From positions 1 to 51,005 of the forward strand of contig NZ_JADEWV010000016.1 in NCBI RefSeq assembly GCF_015207455.1: a stretch of DNA of 51,005 nt, written 5' to 3'. Positions within the stretch are counted from its first letter, which is position 1, and each line of letters opens with the position of its first letter. This document shows positions 1 through 11,164 of this stretch, one piece after another. A program made the translations under genes and the position numbers. Below the pieces are notes generated by a model. That model ran no database searches. It was not told the DNA's origin and saw only the letters and a list, made by a program, of their open reading frames with translations. This DNA is from Microcoleus sp. LEGE 07076 (GTDB taxonomy: Bacteria > Cyanobacteriota > Cyanobacteriia > Cyanobacteriales > Microcoleaceae).

Positions 1-275
1 GTATTGATTGCGCCGATCGCCCGAGCAATGGGAGAAACCTCCGACAGCAGCGGTAAGATGGCTTGTTTGTGCGGAATCGTGATGCTAAATCCCTGAAGGT
101 CGATCGCCCCAAAGCCTGCAAGAGCAACCTTTAAATCCTCTGGTTTTACTGGAAACGCCAGGTAAACAAAATCGACTCCCAAATGAGAAATAGCAGCATT
201 GTGCATCGCCGGCGACAGAGAATGTGCGATCGGATGACCGATTACTCCCAATATTTTAGTAGAGCCTTTAATCAT
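1..275 (-). CDS. aroE: Shikimate dehydrogenase (AroE), N-terminal part, runs off the window
   Basis: NADPH-dependent reduction of 3-dehydroshikimate to shikimate in aromatic amino acid biosynthesis, cytoplasmic. Ninety-one codons are visible from the ATG at 275 down to the window edge. Seen: the family's N-terminal substrate pocket GVIGHPIAHSLSPAMHNAA, whose two serines bind shikimate, then the GFSITIPHK segment carrying the catalytic lysine. The NADP-binding half lies outside the window. The start overlaps the stop of the upstream ATPase gene (ATGA), so the two genes are probably translationally coupled. Family assignment is firm; completeness cannot be judged. Confidence 0.93.
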   Translation of the reverse strand, partial: MIKGSTKILGVIGHPIAHSLSPAMHNAAISHLGVDFVYLAFPVKPEDLKVALAGFGAIDLQGFSITIPHKQAILPLLSEVSPIARAIGAIN

Positions 276-1642
276 TGTTGACTGTTGACTGTTGTCATAA
301 ACTCTTTTGCATCTGCCAAAATCGGATTGACATCAAACCAATAATCCTCACCATAACGGTATTCAAACACCCAGAGACTTCGCAGCAAAATTTGGTATTT
401 AGTTTCCCCGCTGACAATTTTAGTAACTGATACTTGGCGCAGCAGTTCCCACTCATCAGCTTCGATCGCCAAAGTAAGCTGGTGGCGACGCTGGACGATG
501 ACATTTTCCAAAGTTTCCCGCGACAGAGGAGGGTCTTGTTTTTGCAGACAGCTATACAGCAGTTGCAGCAAATTGCGGACATGACCCCCGCTGACTCGAC
601 ACAGGCGATCGAGAGTTTCAGCAGAATCAAAAATTTTGTCAACCAAAGCATAGCGCCCAGATGGTTCCACCGTCGGAAAAGCCCGCGCCAGAACCATCTG
701 TCGCAGCAATTCCACACCAACAGAGCACTCAGAACCGTCGCTCAACTGCACCGGCACCATCGGCAAAACCTTCGGATCTACCCCAAAGCGATTCGTCAAC
801 TGGCCCAAATCGTTAGAGAAAATCAGCACCAAAGGAATTGTATACACGATGTGGCAATTTAGTCTTGCCAACTGTTCCCCGCGATCGACAAACAGGTATT
901 CCGGCTGCAAGCGCCCCGTCGGTTTCGCGCACAAGTGGATGCGATCGAGATTATCAATAATGACTACAAGTCCCTGTTTTCCTTGACGTTTGAGTTCTTG
1001 ATTTGCCGGTTCGAGCAACTCCTTATTCAGAGCCTCTAAAATTACATTAGTTCGCGGCTCCAAATATTGCCGCAACTCCGATCGCAAATTCGGAGCATCT
1101 TTCGCCTTAGCCGTAATTTTGCCAATTCCCAGCGCCAGAGAAAATTCTCCCTCAGTGCTAGCATTTATTTCCCCAAAACCGGGGACATTAGCTTCAGCCC
1201 TCAAGTCTATTTGAGTTTGAAAAACATCAGCAACCCCTTTGAGCAAAGCTTTAAAACCCGTTGGTTGCAGCTTGATTTTCATTTTCTCAATACTTTCGCT
1301 CACCTGACGAGCTACGCTCAACAAAATGTCAGTGATATCGACATCTGCCATGTCTAAGTCTTTACTCGACTCAAAGTAAACAACATGAAATCCTTGCTCC
1401 TGCAATTGAGCTTGCAGCCGCAGCAATTCTGTTGATTTACCAGAACCGATGTGACCGGTGAACAACTGACAAGTAGGTGAATCTGGGGACAGGCGGCTGA
1501 TGGTGCGCTCCAGTTGTTCTACGATTGTGCCTCCCCGCACTGAGGAGAAATCGATATAGTATTGTCGGTCTTCTGGATTTGCTACTGCCAAGGTGTAGCT
1601 GGGATTGCAGGCTTTATAAAATTTCTGTAAATTTAGTTCCAT
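272..1642 (-). CDS. P-loop ATPase with AAA/STAND-like core, function unknown
   Basis: 456 aa. Seen: Walker A GHIGSGKST at residues 63-71 and a Walker B strand VVIIDNLDR at about 226-234, with a hydrophobic run before the two acids. The N-terminus resembles AAA ATPases that start with a short KFYKACNP-like segment, and the C-terminal third looks like an all-helical lid or winged-helix region. Nothing visible fixes the substrate. It overlaps aroE by four bases (ATGA), so both are probably cotranscribed, although a link to the shikimate pathway is not obvious. The family-level call (P-loop NTPase) is solid; any more specific role would be a guess. Confidence 0.8.
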   Translation of the reverse strand: MELNLQKFYKACNPSYTLAVANPEDRQYYIDFSSVRGGTIVEQLERTISRLSPDSPTCQLFTGHIGSGKSTELLRLQAQLQEQGFHVVYFESSKDLDMADVDITDILLSVARQVSESIEKMKIKLQPTGFKALLKGVADVFQTQIDLRAEANVPGFGEINASTEGEFSLALGIGKITAKAKDAPNLRSELRQYLEPRTNVILEALNKELLEPANQELKRQGKQGLVVIIDNLDRIHLCAKPTGRLQPEYLFVDRGEQLARLNCHIVYTIPLVLIFSNDLGQLTNRFGVDPKVLPMVPVQLSDGSECSVGVELLRQMVLARAFPTVEPSGRYALVDKIFDSAETLDRLCRVSGGHVRNLLQLLYSCLQKQDPPLSRETLENVIVQRRHQLTLAIEADEWELLRQVSVTKIVSGETKYQILLRSLWVFEYRYGEDYWFDVNPILADAKEFMTTVNSQQ

Positions 1643-2095
1643 ACCCTGTTCTGTGTTTCATAACATTATGCCCTAATAGCTTATTCATTTAGCTATTTTA
1701 CTAATCCGAAAAAAACCAGTTTATTTTGATGTTTTATTTTGCATTCAATATCTTGAGGTAGATCGTAATCCGCCACAAATCCTAGTTAAATACAGTTGGT
1801 TTTCCGCACCGCAATGCAATTTTTGTAATTTCCAAGACGACTTGCATTGCTCTCGATCGAACAAATGGCGATCGCAAATTTGTATGCTAAAATCAAAGAC
1901 GAACATTTGACAGTAATGTTCTCGGCTCAAAGTGCGGACTTGAGTACGGTTAACCGAATGTAGAAAGGGCAGGCACTTGCACCCGCCCCCTTGGGATTAT
2001 CAGTCAAGATTGGCTGGAATCCCAAACCTCAAATCTAATTGCTTCAGCGAATCCCGCGACAGATTTAAAACTATTGGCTGCACCGATTCATGAGA
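1643..2095. other. Intergenic stretch without a supported gene
   Basis: About 450 bp, AT-rich beside the ATPase start. A short imperfect hairpin (GGGC...GCCC) at about 1966-1988 could help end transcription. The only open frame (1745-1930, minus) has no ribosome binding site and an implausible composition. I see no RNA gene. Confidence 0.5.
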
Positions 2096-2782
2096 TTATA
2101 CAGCGCTATTTTGGATTAATTCTACCATTCGTTCGCCTACACCTGCTGCGGAAGCGGGATTTTGACCTGTCACGAGTCTCTCGCTCGCCACAACGCAGAC
2201 TTGAAAGTTAGCAACCTTGGTAAAATTTGCCCCGCGTTCAATTAACTTCGCCTCCAGTAAAAACGGCACGATGTCAGTCAATCCCACAGCAGCTTCTTCT
2301 TCATTAGTAAAAGCAGCCACAGTCTTGTTAGCAACCAAATATTTGCCATCAGATAACTTAAGATTGACTAACGCCGCCGGCCCGTGACAGACAGCACCCA
2401 CAATCCCGCCTGCTTCGTAAATAGCAGCAGCAATCCCAGCAAGTTCCTGGTTGTTAGCAAAATCCCACATTGTCCCGTGTCCCCCAGCATAGAAAATAGC
2501 ACCATATTCTGCCGGGTCAATTTGTGCAGGATTGAGAGTATTTTCCACTCGGAAAACTTGTTTCGCATCGTCTAAAAAAGCCTTATTTAGCGGGTCTTCT
2601 AAATCAATCCCAACTATGGGAGCCTTGCCACCTTTTGGACTCACAAAATCCACCGTTAATCCTGCTTTAGTAAATGCGTCCAATGGATGCGTCACCTCTG
2701 GAAGATAGAAACCTGTTTCTTTGCCAGTGTCGCCGAGAGTATCGTGGCTGGTTAAAACAATCAGAACTTTTTGGCTAGTCAT
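2096..2782 (-). CDS. DJ-1/PfpI family protein (Hsp31-like, class I glutamine amidotransferase fold)
   Basis: 228 aa, full length for the type I glutamine amidotransferase-like/Hsp31 group. Seen: the nucleophile elbow AVCHGPAALV with Cys132 followed by His133, a conserved Glu near residue 29 (YLPEVTHP), and YAGGHGTMWD around 98-107. Family members are reported as glyoxalase III (methylglyoxal to lactate), deglycase-like or holding chaperone proteins; which applies here cannot be read from sequence. The gene is divergent from a LysR regulator 104 bp away, the usual arrangement for a LysR protein and its target, so control by that regulator under electrophile or oxidative stress is a reasonable inference. 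Confidence 0.9.
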   Translation of the reverse strand: MTSQKVLIVLTSHDTLGDTGKETGFYLPEVTHPLDAFTKAGLTVDFVSPKGGKAPIVGIDLEDPLNKAFLDDAKQVFRVENTLNPAQIDPAEYGAIFYAGGHGTMWDFANNQELAGIAAAIYEAGGIVGAVCHGPAALVNLKLSDGKYLVANKTVAAFTNEEEAAVGLTDIVPFLLEAKLIERGANFTKVANFQVCVVASERLVTGQNPASAAGVGERMVELIQNSAV

Positions 2783-2886
2783 AGTCTATTCCTTTTGCGG
2801 GTGTCTTTGTGGCTATTGTTTTCATCCTAGGTCGAATTCATCTAAAATACAAATTATAAAACTTTCGTATAACTATAAATATATTT
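2783..2886. promoter_or_regulatory. Divergent promoter region between DJ-1 gene and LysR gene
   Basis: 104 bp, AT-rich, shared by two divergent genes. It contains TATAAAACTTTCGTATA-like sequence (about 2855-2871) with the T-N11-A spacing typical of LysR sites, and A/T hexamers suited to -10 boxes. The role is inferred from position and the motif; no experimental support is visible. Confidence 0.5.
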
Positions 2887-3771
2887 ATGATTAGCTTTGA
2901 GTGGTATCGCAGCTTTGTTGAGGTTTACCGCGTCGGAACCGTATCCGGGGCGGCCCAAGTTCTCCACCTCACGCAACCGGCTGTCAGCCAACAAGTCGCA
3001 GCCCTAGAGTCAGCTTTGGGAAATCGGTTGTTTCAAAGGACTCCGAGACGGATGGTACCCACGGAAGCGGGAAAAAGACTGTATACTCAAGTTGCTGGTG
3101 CGATCGAGAAACTCGAATCAATTCCCCACAAAAACTCCACCGCCGAAACACCGCAAACCATCAGAATCGGTACGCCCCAAGAATTTTTTACAGAGCAAAT
3201 TCTGGATAAATTACCCCAGGACGATCGTACTTTTTACACAATCCAATTTGGACTAACATCGGAGTTGATCCAACAACTCAAAGCCGGAAAACTAGACATT
3301 GTAATTGCCACCCAAAAAATTACCTTATCTGACATAGAATATGAATTGCTATTCGAGGAAAATTTCTGGCTAGTCGGGCCGCCAAATGCGGCGATTTTAA
3401 TTGATGAAGGAATCAGCCAAACAGATTTAAAACCACTTTCTCAATGGCTGTTAACTCAACCTTGGATTGCTTACAGCGAAGAATTGCCGATCGCCCGCCG
3501 CTTTTGGCGCGTCGTGTTTGGCAGCAGAATCGACGTTCAACCCAGATTAATTATTCCCGATTTAAGAGCAATTCGACAAGCCGTGGAATGCGGATTTGGC
3601 TTGAGCGTGCTTCCCGATTACTTGTGTGCAAATTGGGTGAAAGAAAATCGCTTGACACTTGTGCTTAAACCTGGACAGGCTGTGACTAATCGGATTTGGC
3701 TGGCTTTTCGGAAATCGGAAAGACAGTTGCCAAAAATCAAACGGATGCTAGAATTTTGTCAATTTAAATAA
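2887..3771 (+). CDS. LysR family transcriptional regulator
   Basis: 294 aa, normal LTTR length. Seen: N-terminal winged helix-turn-helix at residues 1-65 (GTVSGAAQVLHLTQPAVSQQ, then ALGNRLFQRTPRRMVPTEAG), followed by a two-lobed periplasmic-binding-protein-like effector domain (IRIGTPQEFF from about residue 95). LTTRs bind T-N11-A sites and usually control a divergent neighbour plus themselves; here the neighbour is the DJ-1 family gene. The inducer is not deducible. Start ATG at 2887 gives the canonical SFEWYRSFVEVYRVGTVSGAA opening, although no strong ribosome binding site precedes it. Confidence 0.93.
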   Translation: MISFEWYRSFVEVYRVGTVSGAAQVLHLTQPAVSQQVAALESALGNRLFQRTPRRMVPTEAGKRLYTQVAGAIEKLESIPHKNSTAETPQTIRIGTPQEFFTEQILDKLPQDDRTFYTIQFGLTSELIQQLKAGKLDIVIATQKITLSDIEYELLFEENFWLVGPPNAAILIDEGISQTDLKPLSQWLLTQPWIAYSEELPIARRFWRVVFGSRIDVQPRLIIPDLRAIRQAVECGFGLSVLPDYLCANWVKENRLTLVLKPGQAVTNRIWLAFRKSERQLPKIKRMLEFCQFK

Positions 3772-3927
3772 ATTTATAAATACGATGTACAGCCTCTGAC
3801 TCTGCGTCCCCAGGCTCAGCCGCGGAACGAGAATATTTGAAGCTTACTGGTGAAGTGCTTGGTTAGGTAAGCTGAAGATGGTTGCTAGGGCTATGGTTTG
3901 AGACAGGTAGTGCAGCGATCGGCATAG

Positions 3928-3949
3928 AATAGTTAACAAATTAACTATT
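3928..3949. promoter_or_regulatory. Inverted repeat upstream of marR-type gene, candidate operator
   Basis: Two perfect 9-bp arms AATAGTTAA / TTAACTATT separated by 4 nt, ending 27 nt before the MarR start codon. MarR dimers bind such palindromes and usually repress their own promoter. A related TTAACTA core recurs downstream at 4491-4497. Confidence 0.6.
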
Positions 3950-3976
3950 TGGTTTAGCAGCCAAAGCCTTTATAAA

Positions 3977-4444
3977 ATGCCTAATTCATCGTCGAACGCT
4001 GAATTTCTCCAGCAATGGAAATACGCTCTGGCTCCTTACAACTTGGGATACAAGCTGAAACTTGCGTCTCAAGTGATGTACCGCGACTTTTTAGAACGGC
4101 TTGAACCCTACGGTATAACTCCATTTCACTACCTTGTCTTATGCTGTCTGTGGGAAGAAGACGGTCTTTCAACTTCAGGAATCGCTGACAAGCTCAAGCA
4201 GTTGGGAGCAACACTGACAGGAGTAGTCGATCGCATGGAAGAGCGCAACCTTGTTTACCGAGAACGTGACGCTGACGATCGCCGTATCGTGCGAATTTGG
4301 CTGACAGGCGAAGGCAAGCAGCTCATGTATGTCCTGCCAGCAGTTGGCGCCGAGACAATTAAAAAGGCAACGGAGAACATTCCAGAAGCAGAGCAAGAAA
4401 CCGCTTTGAAGCTCCTCGATCGAATTGTTCAGAATTTTCTCTAG
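3977..4444 (+). CDS. MarR family transcriptional regulator
   Basis: 155 aa. Seen: winged helix-turn-helix typical of MarR: GLSTSGIADKLKQLGATLTGVVDRMEERNLV recognition region, then the beta wing with RDADDRRIVRIWLTGEGKQL, where DxR is the family signature. N- and C-terminal helices would form the dimer interface. MarR proteins repress drug, phenol or oxidant response genes and are released by small ligands. The next gene downstream codes a small membrane protein, and a related A/T palindrome lies between them, so the membrane protein is the likely target. Start chosen at the first ATG; no clear ribosome binding site. Confidence 0.93.
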   Translation: MPNSSSNAEFLQQWKYALAPYNLGYKLKLASQVMYRDFLERLEPYGITPFHYLVLCCLWEEDGLSTSGIADKLKQLGATLTGVVDRMEERNLVYRERDADDRRIVRIWLTGEGKQLMYVLPAVGAETIKKATENIPEAEQETALKLLDRIVQNFL

Positions 4445-4484
4445 CGGTATTAGCCCTTCACTATTGACTTTTACTAAATTACTT

Positions 4485-4507
4485 AATATATTAACTATCA
4501 ATATATT
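4485..4507. promoter_or_regulatory. Repeated AATATATT boxes upstream of membrane protein gene, candidate MarR site
   Basis: Two copies of the self-complementary octamer AATATATT (4485-4492 and 4500-4507) flank TTAACTA-like sequence that also occurs in the palindrome upstream of the marR-type gene. The spot is 80 nt before the membrane protein start, suitable for an operator or promoter. Confidence 0.4.
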
Positions 4508-4587
4508 GACTTTATGGCTCGCACAGCTTAAATCAATGCGGGCTGAGATTTTTGCGGTTTGCAAATTGCAACAGCTTAGGAGGGAAA

Positions 4588-5115
4588 ATGCCAAAACTGA
4601 GTATCAATCAAAAAAACTGGTTGCTGTCAGCACACGTTGGGTTTGCCGCACTGTGGACAGGAGCCGTCTTGAGTATGTTTCTTTTGTCGCACAGAAACAC
4701 AAAGTCAACCAACCCCGACGTACTGAATGCTCTCGATTCTGCAATTAATCTACTGGATGACTGGATTGTAATTCCCTCAGCCATTGGTTCAGTCGTTACA
4801 GCAACGTTCCTTTGTTGGGTAACGAACTATGGATTTACCAAGTTTTACTGGGTGATTGCAAAGTGGGTTCTAACGACTGGATTAGTTGTATTTGGAACCT
4901 TCTGGCTATTTCCGTGGGGTAATGCTGCTGAAAAATTGTCAGCGCAAGAAGGATTACAAGCCCTTAGCAATCCAGTCTACGGATTCGATGCTAAGGGTGT
5001 GTTGCTCGGAACTCTAATTCAAGTGCTTTCTCTCGCTGTCATCATTGGGATCTCGGTTCTAAAGCCTTGGGGAAGACGACCAGCTAAAGCCAAGAGTCAA
5101 GTCAGTGCAGATTAG
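4588..5115 (+). CDS. Small four-helix integral membrane protein, DUF2269-like
   Basis: 175 aa. The start at 4588 is chosen because AGGAGGG lies just upstream and because translation from 4552 would add an implausible leader. Four hydrophobic segments are visible: about residues 10-28 (HVGFAALWTGAVLSMFLL), 55-80, 85-110 and 140-165. The first helix with its conserved His and the overall layout resemble DUF2269 predicted membrane proteins; function unknown. The C-terminus is basic (KPWGRRPAKAK), probably cytoplasmic. It follows the MarR-type regulator in the same direction and is the likely regulated target. Confidence 0.75.
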   Translation: MPKLSINQKNWLLSAHVGFAALWTGAVLSMFLLSHRNTKSTNPDVLNALDSAINLLDDWIVIPSAIGSVVTATFLCWVTNYGFTKFYWVIAKWVLTTGLVVFGTFWLFPWGNAAEKLSAQEGLQALSNPVYGFDAKGVLLGTLIQVLSLAVIIGISVLKPWGRRPAKAKSQVSAD

Positions 5116-5176
5116 TCGAAAAAGTTGCGGCACAATAACAACCGCAGTACAGCGCCACAACAAACCTGTAATAAAA

Positions 5177-5202
5177 AAGGGCTGGCAATTACACCAGCCC
5201 TT
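5177..5202 (-). terminator. Rho-independent terminator of apcE
   Basis: Perfect 9-bp stem AAGGGCTGG / CCAGCCCTT with an 8-nt loop. Read on the minus strand it is followed by a run of six T residues, as expected for the end of the apcE transcript. It may also act for the converging membrane protein gene. Confidence 0.85.
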
Positions 5203-5259
5203 GCACTAATTTTAGATATTAAATTACTTGTAATCTAACATCCAAAAACTCAAATAAAT

Positions 5260-8628
<3,369 letters not shown>

Positions 8629-9807
8629 ATGGAAACTTCACCCGATATCAGTGCTGCGGTGCGGCGGCTTTACGATACTTTCCCTTTTCCACCCGATCCT
8701 TTGTCCGACGAACCGCCGCCTGGGTACAACTGGCGCTGGAGTTGGCCGGAGGCTTACAGCTTCTGCACGGGACAAAAGCCACCAAAACTGGATATTCGGA
8801 TTTTAGATGCCGGCTGCGGCACCGGTTCGAGTACGGATTATCTGATTCATCTTAACCCCGAAGCGTCGGTAACGGCGATCGACCTTAGTTCCGGTGCTTT
8901 GAAGGTAGCACAAGAACGCTGTCGCCGATCTGGTGCGCGAGAAGCCGATTTTCGCCACCTCAGCATTTACGATGCGGCCGAGTTAGATGGCGAGTTCGAT
9001 TTGATCAACTGCGTGGGCGTGCTGCACCATTTGCCCGATCCGATCCGGGGCATTCAAGCCTTAGCGGCGAAGTTGGCTAGCGGTGGCTTGATGCACATTT
9101 TTGTGTATGCTGAATTGGGTCGTTGGGAAATTCAATTGATGCAAAGGGCGATCGCCCTGCTCCAAGGAACTCAAAAAGGCGACTATCCCGATGGTGTGAA
9201 AGTCGGTCGTGAAATCTTTGCTTCCCTACCAGAAAACAACCGACTTGTCAAGTACGAAAAACAGCGTTGGGCAGGAGAAAATCAGCGAGACGAATGTTTT
9301 GCCGATATGTACGTTCATCCGCAGGAAATTGACTACAATATCGAGACTTTGTTCGAGTTGATTGATGCTTCTGGATTAGAATTTATCGGTTTTTCAAATC
9401 CGGGATATTGGCAATTAGAAAGACTTTTGGCTAAAGCACCGGAGTTGATGGAAAGAGCTCAGGGTTTGACGGAACGGGAGCTTTATCGATTAATTGAATT
9501 GTTGGATACGGAAATCACTCATTACGAGTTTTTCTTGGGTAAAAAGCCTGTTAATAAGATTGATTGGTCGGATGATAAGGCACTTTTGGCGGCAATTCCA
9601 GAGTTGAGTGTTTGTATGCACGGTTGGCCTAGTCAACAAGTGTTTGATTGCAATTACCAATTAATCAATTTGTCAAGTGCTGAGTTTGAGTTTCTGCAAG
9701 CTTGCAATACCAGAACTGTGGGGGAGATTTTGGCGGATGTGGAGATGGGATTGGATGAAGTGCGATCGATCTTATCAAAACAGCTAATATTGCTAACACC
9801 AAGATAA
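8629..9807 (+). CDS. Class I SAM-dependent methyltransferase with C-terminal extension
   Basis: 392 aa. Seen: Rossmann methyltransferase core about residues 50-160 with motif I ILDAGCGTGSSTDYL (58-72), the acidic end of strand 2 in VTAIDLSSGAL, and motif IV-like INCVGVLHHLPDP. The N-terminus (AAVRRLYDTFPFPPDP) resembles methyltransferases acting on small molecules or lipids. The C-terminal 200 residues are an extension without a recognised domain; substrate unknown. A diverged copy of its last codons lies past the PIN toxin-antitoxin pair at 10764-10787. Confidence 0.85.
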   Translation: METSPDISAAVRRLYDTFPFPPDPLSDEPPPGYNWRWSWPEAYSFCTGQKPPKLDIRILDAGCGTGSSTDYLIHLNPEASVTAIDLSSGALKVAQERCRRSGAREADFRHLSIYDAAELDGEFDLINCVGVLHHLPDPIRGIQALAAKLASGGLMHIFVYAELGRWEIQLMQRAIALLQGTQKGDYPDGVKVGREIFASLPENNRLVKYEKQRWAGENQRDECFADMYVHPQEIDYNIETLFELIDASGLEFIGFSNPGYWQLERLLAKAPELMERAQGLTERELYRLIELLDTEITHYEFFLGKKPVNKIDWSDDKALLAAIPELSVCMHGWPSQQVFDCNYQLINLSSAEFEFLQACNTRTVGEILADVEMGLDEVRSILSKQLILLTPR

Positions 9808-9862
9808 TTCGGCGGTTGAAACCGCTTCTACACAAACAAAGTCGGCCTCCGCCGACTGAAGA

Positions 9863-9929
9863 GTCGTAGGGTGCGTCAGTTAGTGTTACTTTCGCTAAAA
9901 ATGGATAATCTCGAACTGACGCACCTTAC
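9863..9929. repeat. Inverted-repeat element, copy 1 (left flank of PIN toxin-antitoxin pair)
   Basis: Arms GTAGGGTGCGTCAGTT and, after a 30-odd nt spacer, AACTGACGCACCTTAC form a long hairpin. A second, clearly related copy sits at 10790-10857 on the other side of the PIN toxin-antitoxin pair, and a shorter cousin (GGTGCGTCGCT arms) at 32091-32145. Behaves like a dispersed non-autonomous (MITE-like) element. It also carries a small upstream hairpin AGTCGGC/GCCGACT at 9840-9857. Confidence 0.75.
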
Positions 9930-9953
9930 CATTTCTGTTAAATTCCCAATTAA

Positions 9954-10397
9954 TCAAGGCTTTACAGTTGGAGGATTAACAGCCGTAATTTGTGAATAAC
10001 GAGCGAAATCAGCAATGTTAAAAGTTAGGATATGGGTTAAACCATGAACTAACATAGCAGCAACTAGCCGCGCATCATGAACGTTGACACCTATAACCTT
10101 ATACGTTATCACCAGTCGCTCCCATTCTTGATAAATTGCTTCGGTATCCAACAAGAGAGGAAAAAGCTGTTTTAAGCGATTAATTTCTGCCTCTGCTTCT
10201 GTTGCAGTACGCCCTAATCCATTTCTCTGGATCGGGCGCGTGCAAACGTTCCAAAACTCGATCAAATTTTGGGGTACGATATAAAGTTGTTCCCCGCGAT
10301 CGCGCAGAGTAATCACGGCATTGACAGCATCATGATTCATTGGGTGTGCTGTATCGATGCTACGCAGCAGTATGTTTGTATCTACGAGAAACGGCAT
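9954..10397 (-). CDS. PIN-domain ribonuclease, VapC-like toxin
   Basis: 147 aa, usual PIN toxin length. Seen: first catalytic Asp in MPFLVDTNILLR (D6), a central acid in QNLIEFWNV (Glu48), and the third acidic motif in VHDARLVAAML; these coordinate metal for RNA cleavage. Start codon abuts the stop of the upstream 93-aa gene, the normal antitoxin-toxin order. VapC toxins usually cleave tRNA or rRNA; the target is not deducible. The pair lies in the opposite direction to both flanking genes and between two copies of an inverted-repeat element. Confidence 0.88.
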   Translation of the reverse strand: MPFLVDTNILLRSIDTAHPMNHDAVNAVITLRDRGEQLYIVPQNLIEFWNVCTRPIQRNGLGRTATEAEAEINRLKQLFPLLLDTEAIYQEWERLVITYKVIGVNVHDARLVAAMLVHGLTHILTFNIADFARYSQITAVNPPTVKP

Positions 10398-10679
10398 TTA
10401 ACCTCTGTCTCCATAAATGCTCTCTCTGCTAATAGCTTCATCTGAAAGAGTGGGGAGATTTAGGGCACGATGACTGTCAACCCATTCTTGAAATGCTATT
10501 GACCATTCTGTTGGGGTAGCTGTTTCATAAAATGGACGTTGTTGAGGTTCAATTAGCTGTTTGAGCATCGCATCTAGTAATGGTTTAATCTGATCCGGCG
10601 TGCGGCTGGTGATTTTTGCCAAAACTTGAGTAATAGTCTGTATCTCTTGTTGGTGAGATTGCTGAAGATTGTGCAGCAT
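10398..10679 (-). CDS. Probable antitoxin of the PIN toxin
   Basis: 93 aa. Start ATG at 10679 is preceded by AAGGA at good spacing; a TTG at 10697 would be a poorer start. The sequence is helical and glutamine-rich (MLHNLQQSHQQEIQTITQVL), with no classic DNA-binding motif, and its C-terminal tail (PTLSDEAISRESIYGDRG) resembles the toxin-binding tails of small antitoxins. Its assignment rests on direct abutment with the PIN toxin gene. Family not recognised. Confidence 0.7.
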   Translation of the reverse strand: MLHNLQQSHQQEIQTITQVLAKITSRTPDQIKPLLDAMLKQLIEPQQRPFYETATPTEWSIAFQEWVDSHRALNLPTLSDEAISRESIYGDRG

Positions 10680-10763
10680 AGTTATCCTTGAGTGCAAGTT
10701 TTTGGGTTGATGATAACAAAATCGATCGCACTTTTTAAATTGATTGTCATATTATAACTCTAG

Positions 10764-10789
10764 CGCTAATATTGCTCACACCGAGTTGA
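10764..10789 (+). pseudogene. Displaced remnant of the methyltransferase 3' end
   Basis: GCTAATATTGCTCACACCGA here matches the last codons of the methyltransferase (9784-9807). Translated, it reads LILLTPS-stop against LILLTPR-stop, and several changes are synonymous (CTA/CTC, CCA/CCG). It lies in the same orientation, directly before the second inverted-repeat copy, with the PIN toxin-antitoxin pair between remnant and intact gene. Confidence 0.6.
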
Positions 10790-10857
10790 GTCGTAGGGTG
10801 CGTCAGTTGTCCTTATTTTCGGTAAAAATCGACAATCTACGAACTGACGCACCCTAC
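10790..10857. repeat. Inverted-repeat element, copy 2 (right flank of PIN toxin-antitoxin pair)
   Basis: GTAGGGTGCGTCAGTT ... AACTGACGCACCCTAC with an internal spacer close to that of the copy at 9863-9929. It has the same orientation and outer bases, so the two copies form imperfect direct repeats around the toxin-antitoxin cassette. Confidence 0.75.
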
Positions 10858-11082
10858 TTGAACTAGAGCCTGGTAAAATCCCAAATCCCAAATGGATTGA
10901 CACAGGCCCCCAAATATGGATACGCTTTGAAGTTAGAGGTTGCTTTGCTTGTAGAGGAAGTAGCCCGCGTCGCCCAAAAATCTAGTTGCACTGCCCAAAG
11001 CTGCGTCAACAGCAATGGACAGCTAACCGCCAAACTGATCACAGCAGTCTGGAGGCTAACGGAGTATGATAACACTCTCTGT
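10858..11082. other. Intergenic/leader region of the 81-aa gene
   Basis: No supported coding region. A TTG-started frame (10897-11103) has no ribosome binding site. TATGATAACACT near 11065 could be a -10 element, which would place the two hairpins at 11083-11146 in the 5' leader of the 81-aa gene. Confidence 0.4.
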
Positions 11083-11146
11083 AGCCGCCCTGCTATGTGT
11101 TGAAATGCGGGGCGGCTGGGTTTTTGGGTTTTTCTAGAAAACCCAA
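11083..11146 (+). promoter_or_regulatory. Two consecutive hairpins in the leader of the 81-aa gene, attenuator-like
   Basis: Stem 1 pairs AGCCGCCC (11083-11090) with GGGCGGCT (11110-11117), extended by a further GC pair, and is followed by TGGGTTTTTGGG. Stem 2 pairs TTGGGTTTT (11124-11132) with AAAACCCAA (11138-11146). The ribosome binding site AGGAG begins five nt after stem 2. A GC-rich stem followed by T-rich sequence directly before a gene suggests transcriptional attenuation or termination with read-through; inference only. Confidence 0.55.
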
Positions 11147-11164
11147 AACCAGGAGAACATAATT

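Noticed and set aside
10897-11103. 68-aa TTG-started frame before the leader hairpins
   Set aside because: No ribosome binding site, ends inside the hairpin, no recognisable features; more likely leader RNA.
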